Shown here: in pieces, positions 57,230-64,000 of the stretch
Numbering within the stretch: position 1 is the first letter of the stretch
How the letters are laid out: the number at the start of each line of letters is the position of its first letter
Assembly (NCBI RefSeq): GCF_000276665.1
Contig: NW_004955488.1
Coordinates: 702,257 to 766,256, forward strand
Length of the DNA: 64,000 bases
Origin: Chinchilla lanigera
Lineage: Eukaryota; Chordata; Mammalia; Rodentia; Chinchillidae
Reading direction: 5' to 3'
Position numbers and translations under genes: made by a program
The notes under the pieces: model-generated
Told to the model about the DNA's origin: nothing
Database searches by the model: none
Seen by the model: the letters and a program-made list of their open reading frames with translations, nothing else

Positions 57230-58090
57230 CAACTCAGAGCATGGGGTTTCCTTGTGCCTTGCTAGTGGGAGTGTAAAACTGGCCAGCTGCTGTTACAAAA
57301 CAGCGTGATGTTTACTCAAGAAAGTAAACATAAAATCATCCTGGAGTCCAGCAACTCCACCTCTGAATGTACCCAAAGAATGACAGCTGTGCTGCAAAGA
57401 GATATTTTTGACCCATTTATATAGCAGGAATATTTACAATAGCTGAATGTGGCAGCCCCTCATGTGTCTATTGATGGATGACTAAATAAATGCCGCATGG
57501 TATACCCATACAGCAGAATATTATTCAGCCTATATTTTTAATTTATTTAATTATTTTTTAATTTTTATTTTGCTTTTTTGAGACAGGGTCTCACTATGCA
57601 GTTCAGGCTGGTCTTGAGCTCACTTTGTAGCCCAGGCTGGTCTCAAACTTCCTATGATCCTCCTGCCTCAGCCTCCAGAGGGCTGGGATTACAGGCATGT
57701 GCCGCTGTGCCCAGTATATTCAGCCTTTAAACAGAAGGAAGTTCTGATCTATCCTACAAAATGGATGAACCTTGAGGACATTCTGTTAAATGAAATAAAG
57801 CAGTTACCCAGGCACAAAAGCACACTTATGAATCCAATTATTGAACTACTTAAAGCAGTCAAAAATCACAGAGACAGAAAGTACAGTGGTGATCACTGGG
57901 GGCTTGTGGAACTAGGGAGCTATGATTAAATGGGGATAGATTTTCAGTTGACTAGATGAAGAGCTATGGAGATGGATGATAGAGATTGTTGCAAAATATT
58001 ATAAATATATTTGATACGACTAGATTGCATGCTCAAATTTGTTCAGATACAAAATAGTATCTTATTGATTTTTACCACAATAAAGTTGAT
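57230..58090 (+). mobile_element. Old L1 3' end, split by a B1
   Basis: CCTTGCTAGTGGGAGTGTAA, TGGAGTCCAGCAACTCCACC, GAATATTTACAATAGCTGAA, CATACAGCAGAATATTATTC and, after the B1, AATGGATGAACCTTGAGGAC and GTGATCACTGGGGGCTTGTG. These are sense L1M 3' landmarks in the right order on both sides of the insertion. Confidence 0.9.
57533..57715 (-). mobile_element. B1-like SINE nested in L1
   Basis: Antisense B1 with an AT-rich tail, TTTGAGACAGGGTCTCACTA, TTCAGGCTGGTCTTGAGCTC, TCCTCCTGCCTCAGCCTCC and GCTGGGATTACAGGCATG. The host L1 sequence TATTCAGCCT is repeated at 57522-57531 and 57717-57726 as the target duplication. Confidence 0.95.
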
Positions 58091-58199
58091 AAAAGATACA
58101 GTTAAGAAAATGCATAAGCAATATACACATTGAGAGAAAACACTAACAAAACTTGTATTTGGCAAAGGGAATTGTATCTATTTCTTATAAAATATATAT

Positions 58200-59120
58200 A
58201 TATATTTATCCACTTATCCACCTAAGTACTTTTATTCAGTATGTAAAGAATCTCTTCAACTGAGTAAAACAAAGATCAATAAAACACGTTCAAATTTTTG
58301 AACAGATCCTCATATCCTCAAATATTTATATAGATGTATATACATACATATATGTATAAAATAAGCACATAAAAAGTCCTCAATATCATCCATTTGTAAA
58401 GAAATGTAAATTCAGATTACTAGAATATTTCATTTTAGAATAAACTAGTGAAAATGACCAGTTAAAAAACAAAACTAACAATTTCAGATATTGAGGACTG
58501 CAGAGCAATCAGAAATCTCATCTTATTAGAGAACTTGAAATGGCATGACCTTGTTGGGAAAAATTAGAGAATTTCTTATAAAGGTAAATCTACACCTACC
58601 CCATCACCCAAAGGTTGTAATTCCAGATATTTACCAAGAATAACTGAAATTTTATTTCCCTACAATTGACCTACATAAGAAATTTCCTAACAGCTTTAGT
58701 CCCACCACCCATGGGTGAAAATAAAATAACTATCATTAGGATGATGGATAATTAATTTCTAGTATATTCAAACAATTATATCCATTGTAATATATACAAT
58801 ACAGCTGTTATTGTAACATTATATAACATATATATGCAATGGCAATAAAAAATAGCAAATTAGTGATTCACACAACTAGATGAAAGAAAACAAACCTGAC
58901 ACAAAAATACCTAATGCATTATTACATTTATGTGATTCTATAATGATAAAGTAACCCACGAGAAAAATGGTTAAAGTATTTGTCTTTGTAAGAAGTGATT
59001 AGAAGGGGCAACCACGAATCTTGCTTGAGTAATGGCGTTCCTTTGTACCATAATTGTGTAAATTTCAAAATACAGTTATATACTCTATAAGTTACCTTAA
59101 CATAATATGTATTCTATTTA
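58200..59120 (+). mobile_element. Old L1 3' region
   Basis: TCCTCAATATCATCCATTTG, AGAAATGTAAATTCAG, AACTTGAAATGGCATGAC-type sequence, a CCAGATATTTACCAAGAATA block, ATACAGCTGTTATTGTAACA and CATTATTACATTTATGTGAT follow old L1 ORF2 end/3'UTR order. Diverged, with a TA run at 58188-58206 just before it. Confidence 0.65.
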
Positions 59121-60626
59121 AAATAAAAGTAAATATAGTGATGTCATTTATTTATTTATGAAAGGATAATGCAGGAAATCATTAAAAAGCCAAAGACATG
59201 ACTTTGTCCTTCACCCCATTGAAACAAGATCAGAATGAAGAGAGAGAGGAGCTCATGTGAATTTATTTGTAAATATTCCAGAATGCTGGCTTCCAAAATT
59301 CATCTTTGGAAAAAAGCTATGTACTGATTCTAAGACTAGCAAAGATTCATATTCTATGTACTTGAAATTCAGTAAAAAGGGTAACTATGGCAATATGTTT
59401 GTTTCAAGGGCTCAGTTTTATTGATCCATAACTTCTTGATCTGGAGCTCTCAGCTGCTTTAGTCTCTGACACTTGCAGATGTGCAGAACAAACTCAACTC
59501 CAGATGTGACTGGTGTGCTCTGGGTAAGTTAAGCTGGAAAGGTTCAGTGGCTGAAGGCAGCAGATTTGAGAATGTAGTTGCATGAACTGGAAAACTGAAC
59601 ATTAAGTCCTCATTTTCAACCTACTCCTATAGGGAACCTGGTAAATATTTTTGAGGAACATGATGTACTTAAATAAGATACTTTTTCCCCTTTTTGTTTA
59701 TCCCACTGCTGTTTCTCAAATAAAACAAACCCTGATTTGGTCAAGGGATGGGATGAACCTGTGGAAGTATTTGTGTTCCTTCAGTATGGATTATGTGGGC
59801 ACCGTGGAAAATTTTCTAATGAACCAAAATAAACATATTTTATTTTAGGTCTGAAATTAATACTACATCCACACAACACCCTAGAGATAAAATACCTTAG
59901 GAAAGGAATGTAATCCCTTCTCCCTTTTTTGTTTAGAGATGACAACAAAGTAAAAGTACTATTCTAAGTGCCTAATAAAGGCCTAGCCGTGTTCACTCAT
60001 TTGGAGACAAGGTGCAAACCTTTTGTCTAAGAGCAAACTCTGAGTCAGAGCTAAAATCTAGCTTCCTTCTCAAAAATTGAGCACCAGTTTTGCAGGTTCA
60101 AATTTGCTTTGTTATAGTACTCCTGTGGGAAGATAGACATTTCACAGGGTGAGCATTTTCTTAGTTATCAATCTCCCTTATAAAAAGTCTCAACTGTTTC
60201 AAGGCAGGAAAGATTACTCCATGACGTCACTAGAGAACAAGCAGACCCAGTGAAGTAACAGTGCATGAAAGGAAAGCGGTGGTTTCTTTGCCTGTGGAGT
60301 AACACGCACTGTGAGAAATAATTGTGGAGTATTATTCCAGAAACAGAGCTGTCTAGAAGAGCTCAGCAAACTAAGTGGGGGTGTACTGAGGGTGAGGAAC
60401 CTTGCTTGGGAGTTCTTTTGGATTTTGGCAGTGGTAAAAACCAGTAAACACAGAGGATGGCACAGATGAAATGGAGGACATTTGCTCTTTCCCGAGAAAT
60501 TGTCACCGTGCATATTGTCTATGGTTTGCAAAGTCAACGCTTCGTGTTTCTCTGTCTTCTACATTTTAACAGGACGTGAAAGTGAAGGGTCGCGACACGA
60601 TGTAATTTAAAATCGCAATCTTATTT
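59121..60626. other. Unassigned intronic sequence
   Basis: No recognised repeat. A 107-codon minus frame at 60214-60537 is proline/leucine-rich without domain or splice support. Confidence 0.4.
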
Positions 60627-60706
60627 TTTTGGTGCCGGGAATCAAACTCAGGATCTTGCACTTGCCAGGCAGGCGCTGTAGCCACCGAGCTATATCCCTG
60701 GCCCAT
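60627..60706 (-). mobile_element. ID-like SINE
   Basis: Antisense copy: TTTTGGTGCCGGGAATCAAA, CTCAGGATCTTGCACTTGCC, AGGCAGGCGCTGTAGCCACC and GAGCTATATCCCTGGCCC. Flanks GCAATCTTATTT (60615-60626) and ACAATCATATTT (60707-60718) match at 10 of 12 positions. Confidence 0.92.
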
Positions 60707-60718
60707 ACAATCATATTT

Positions 60719-63700
60719 GTTAAAATCATCTAACCGTAGCAAATAGACTTAGAGTCAAGCAGTGGGCCATATTTATCGTTATATAGTAATTAAATTTTGG
60801 AAAGCATTGGTCCTAAAAGTCTAAACCTTTACCTTCTGAAGACAGAAGGAGATCAATGTTGGTGGCAGTATGTCAGGAAATAAAGCTCCACACAGTCTCT
60901 GCCCAAATTCTTTGGATGTGGAGGTGAAAGTGTAGAAAGAGGAGAACATTTCTCCGGGGTCTTCCTGATAGTCGCCTGCCCATTGTTTATGGACTGGAAC
61001 ATTATTCAATTTTCACCACTCTTCCATCTCACCTGCTGTTAAACCTTAACTGAAATCTGGAGTCGAAGCAGGAGAGTGACTGTAAACAGGGAATCTAGAG
61101 TTTTGGCAGAGTCTACAGGAATATGTGCAGAATGAAGTCGGGAAGTGAGAATGATTCTCTGACTTCCCCAGGACCGAGATGAGCTGGCATCCCGTGGAAG
61201 CTCAGGAAATGGAAGTAAAAGGTGACTAAACTGCAGCAGTGCAGATTTTCACTCAGTACACTGGTTCTTGCTCAAGATGCTCCACATGATTAGATTTGCT
61301 TTCAGTGCTGGAAACTATTCTGAAATTAGACTAAGAGAAAACATAACCAGGAAACTAACCAGATATGGTAATGTCTGGGAGAGAATAAGAAAATAAAATG
61401 TAGCAGTAGATTAATATCCACTCATAGAGACTCTCAGTTGTACATGGAGTCTAAATGTACATGAGTACAAAAGAAGGTACTAGAGCCTAGGATGGAAGAG
61501 AGGACTGGAGAAAGAGGAGAAGCTGATTTAAGGTCACCAAGTCTCCATGAGACCAGACCACCGACAGCGACCATTCCAGAGACCAAGTGCCCAAATCACA
61601 ACTCAAAACCCACTTATTACCACAATTAATCCAGAATACCGAGGTTTTAGTGCAGAAGAAAACAACTTATCTATTAACATATTTTAATTCAAAGAGAAGC
61701 ATAATAACATACGTGCCATAGCTTCGCCACCACTGGAATAGACTGTTGAGTGCGCTTTAATACTCTATTGTCCTTCATGGCAACTAGTGTCAGTAGTGAT
61801 GTACTGTATATTTTTAAATTGTTGAACATTTTTTCAAGATTCTTGGCATAAATATGTCAGTGAACAGGTAACTGGTGAGGTAGTCAGCTTGATCTAACCT
61901 TTATACAACATTTTCATAAATCAAAGTAACATAGCATATCAATAAATATACATAATTATGATTTATCAATTAAAAATAATAAATAACCACTTGAGAGGCC
62001 CATTTTTCTTCCTTATACGTTGGAGTGATCAGGGGTCAACTTGTAGCAGTTCTTTATCATCTTTGCTTCCTAGGGGATTATATTTCTATTTATCTCACTA
62101 CAAACCTCAGTTGATTTGCCTGGTAGTGTTCAATACTCTGATTCTACAATGTCTGTAAGACTTCCTTAAACCCATCAGACTCTTGAACCACAGAACATAT
62201 CAGGTCACCAGCGGCAGCATGGAAGAGCACCACTGTCCTCATGAAGATCACCAGCTCTGTCTGTGGAGATGCTGTGGAAGGTCATGTACCCAATACAAAA
62301 ATACTTCAGCCTCCAGAGTACAGCCCTGTCTCTCACACAAGGCATACTGGCATTTTAGAAGATGTGGGTAATAGAGTTATTCTCTGGTTTCTGTAGATGA
62401 AATAATCTCTGATCTATGCAATCACAGAAAAGAGAATTTGAGTAAAAATATCAGTTTATCTTTCATTTTCCTGTCAGGAGAAATTGCTTCTTCAAATAGT
62501 ATCTCTGTTGCTGATAGTAAAGATATCCATTCTTCCAGAAGTAGGAATAACTGTATACTGCATGCCTGGCCAGCCACACTGGATCCCTGTTCCCATGCTA
62601 TGGGCATGAATTTGGCTGAAATCAGAATATGAGATGCAGACTTGTGTGCAATAATGCATGTGGAAGAGATCTTAGGAAGAAAAAAATGAAGGAATGGGGA
62701 GAGGAGATATGGAAATGATAAAGTATCTGTAGAAGAAGCATTATCATGGTTACTGTTGTGGGCAATGAGGGTACAGATATTCAGGGACATTTTAAGAGGT
62801 GAATAATACAACGGGTGAAAGTATATAAGATTTTCCACATGTAAAGCAGGTGATTGAAACCTTTTAAGGGCATCTTCCATCTTTCAGGATAACCGAACAG
62901 CTTTGATGTCTTATACCGTGAGCCTGCACTATGAGAAGTGTGCTAAGCTCCATCATGGTACTTGACCAAGGGACCTGGGATTATAAACTGAGCTGAGACC
63001 CTAGACCTGCTCATTCCTTGTATAGCTGAAGTCATTTCCTGGCAGGCCAGATATAGTTTGAGCATCAGAGCCATCAGTGGGCTTCGAGCAGGCAGTGTTG
63101 AAGCCTGCTCTCCCGAAGTGCATGGTGAGCCAAGCACCCTGCATATGCCCCTGGTCTGTACCAATCAGGTCACCCTCAGCCTGGCATGAAACCAGTTCAG
63201 CTCATTGTACGTGGGGGCTGCTTTTTACACAAGTTTCTTCTCAACTTGCACTGAAATCTGCTTCTGATGTAGAGATCTGTAGTAGTGAAGTAGTCTCCCT
63301 CTGCGATATAGGCTATAGAAATGTTCTTCTAGCTTTATATAGAGGTCTATGCTTTGCATTTTTCTCCCTCTTGGGAAAAGGATGAAGGACTAGGAATCAA
63401 AACTCAGTGCCTAACATTTATGAATTGTCCTGTAACTGTGGTGTTTGATACCACTTTTTGAGGAATATTCTGATTTTTCTAACATAATAATGCATTTCTG
63501 AAAGTTAAGATAAAAATACATTTCAAGTCTATACCTATAAAATTTCTTTAGGCCCAATTGCTCTGAAATATCAGGTGGTCACATTTGTGAAAGATGAATG
63601 CTACTTCTCTAGAAAACTAAACATAAGTGGGTAATAACCTTCTAATTGATGTGTTCTTAATAGACAGTATTTCATCTCAAATCATTATATTTACCATCTA

Positions 63701-64000
63701 CTACGTAGGATATAAAAATAAATGGCTTCAAGAGAGTTATATATTATATAAAGAATCACCAACGGTAAGGTCACTTGGCTTAATTTGCTATTGGTTTTAT
63801 TTTAGAAAGATTTATTATAGGTTAATGAACAATATAAAAGGTCGAAGTTTTACATTTCATTTTACTTTTAGATTTACCGCATAAAACAATTTTACTTTGT
63901 AATATTAAATTAACTTTTATCACCTCTGAATTTAAAATTGACATTATGTATTTAAATAGATATGCTTTTAATTCAGAACTGACTAATTTGCAGTATTGTC
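60719..64000. other. Unassigned intronic sequence
   Basis: No repeat family or exon recognised in the last 3.3 kb. Segments at 62160-62400 and 62900-63400 have more balanced composition, with open frames on both strands (longest 152 codons, 62422-62880 minus). None shows a domain, a start context or a paired splice signal. A decayed LTR or old DNA transposon could be hidden here. Confidence 0.4.

Noticed and set aside
62422..62880. 152-codon minus frame, the longest in the window
   Set aside because: No domain, no homology recognised, no splice pair, and a plus frame overlaps it. The length alone is not enough in a 64 kb window.

Overview
This window is vertebrate nuclear DNA: AT-rich, CpG-poor, with no long open frames and dense interspersed repeats. 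The repeats point to a rodent. They include twelve clear copies of a short tRNA-derived ID-like SINE with intact-looking pol III boxes, about ten B1-like (7SL-derived) SINEs, fused B1+ID dimers, L1 LINEs, MaLR/ERVL LTRs and one young-looking ERVK solo LTR. The form of the ID-like and B1-like elements makes me favour a beaver-like (Castorimorpha) rodent. That assignment is inference from remembered repeat style, not a search.

The only protein-coding homology I can support lies on the minus strand and looks like two exons of one gene about 8.4 kb apart. The exon at 16915-17086 encodes one EGF module with all six cysteines, flanked by the tail of the preceding EGF and the start of the next. A degraded EGF-like exon lies at 8305-8499. 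Tandem EGF modules split over small exons in huge AT-rich introns fit EYS (eyes shut homolog, photoreceptor extracellular matrix), a gene known to be missing or broken in mouse and rat. The first exon has lost the last cysteine of the preceding EGF and has a weak donor. The second has lost several cysteines and carries an in-frame stop. I read the locus as a decaying EYS relic. The rest of the window behaves as its introns.

Layout: 1-2.9 kb, unassigned sequence with a TATC microsatellite and two B1-type SINEs. 2.9-5.3 kb, two L1 3' fragments, the second split by an ID SINE. 5.5-12 kb, mostly unassigned intron around the decayed exon. 12.1-12.8 kb, antisense L1 ORF2. 14.8-21.1 kb, SINEs, the EGF exon and a MaLR LTR. 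21.5-22.4 kb, an inverted (twin-primed) L1 with a perfect 18-bp target duplication. 23.5-28.3 kb, old L1, a possible MER5-like element, SINEs and a possible ancient retroviral internal stretch. 29.6-34.1 kb, three L1 3' ends and an ERVL-like LTR. 40.4-40.8 kb, a MaLR LTR with TGGGC duplications. 44.0-44.9 kb, L1 3'UTR plus an MLT2-like LTR swollen by a minisatellite. 46.8-47.7 kb, the ERVK solo LTR and a short L1. 48-53 kb, SINEs, B1+ID dimers and L1 pieces. 55.6 kb, a U6 pseudogene. 56.4-59.1 kb, old L1 3' ends. 59-64 kb, largely unassigned.

I found no CRISPR array, operon, bacterial gene, functional RNA gene or new enzymatic system. The notable content is the eroding gene and the well-resolved insertion structures of the transposons.
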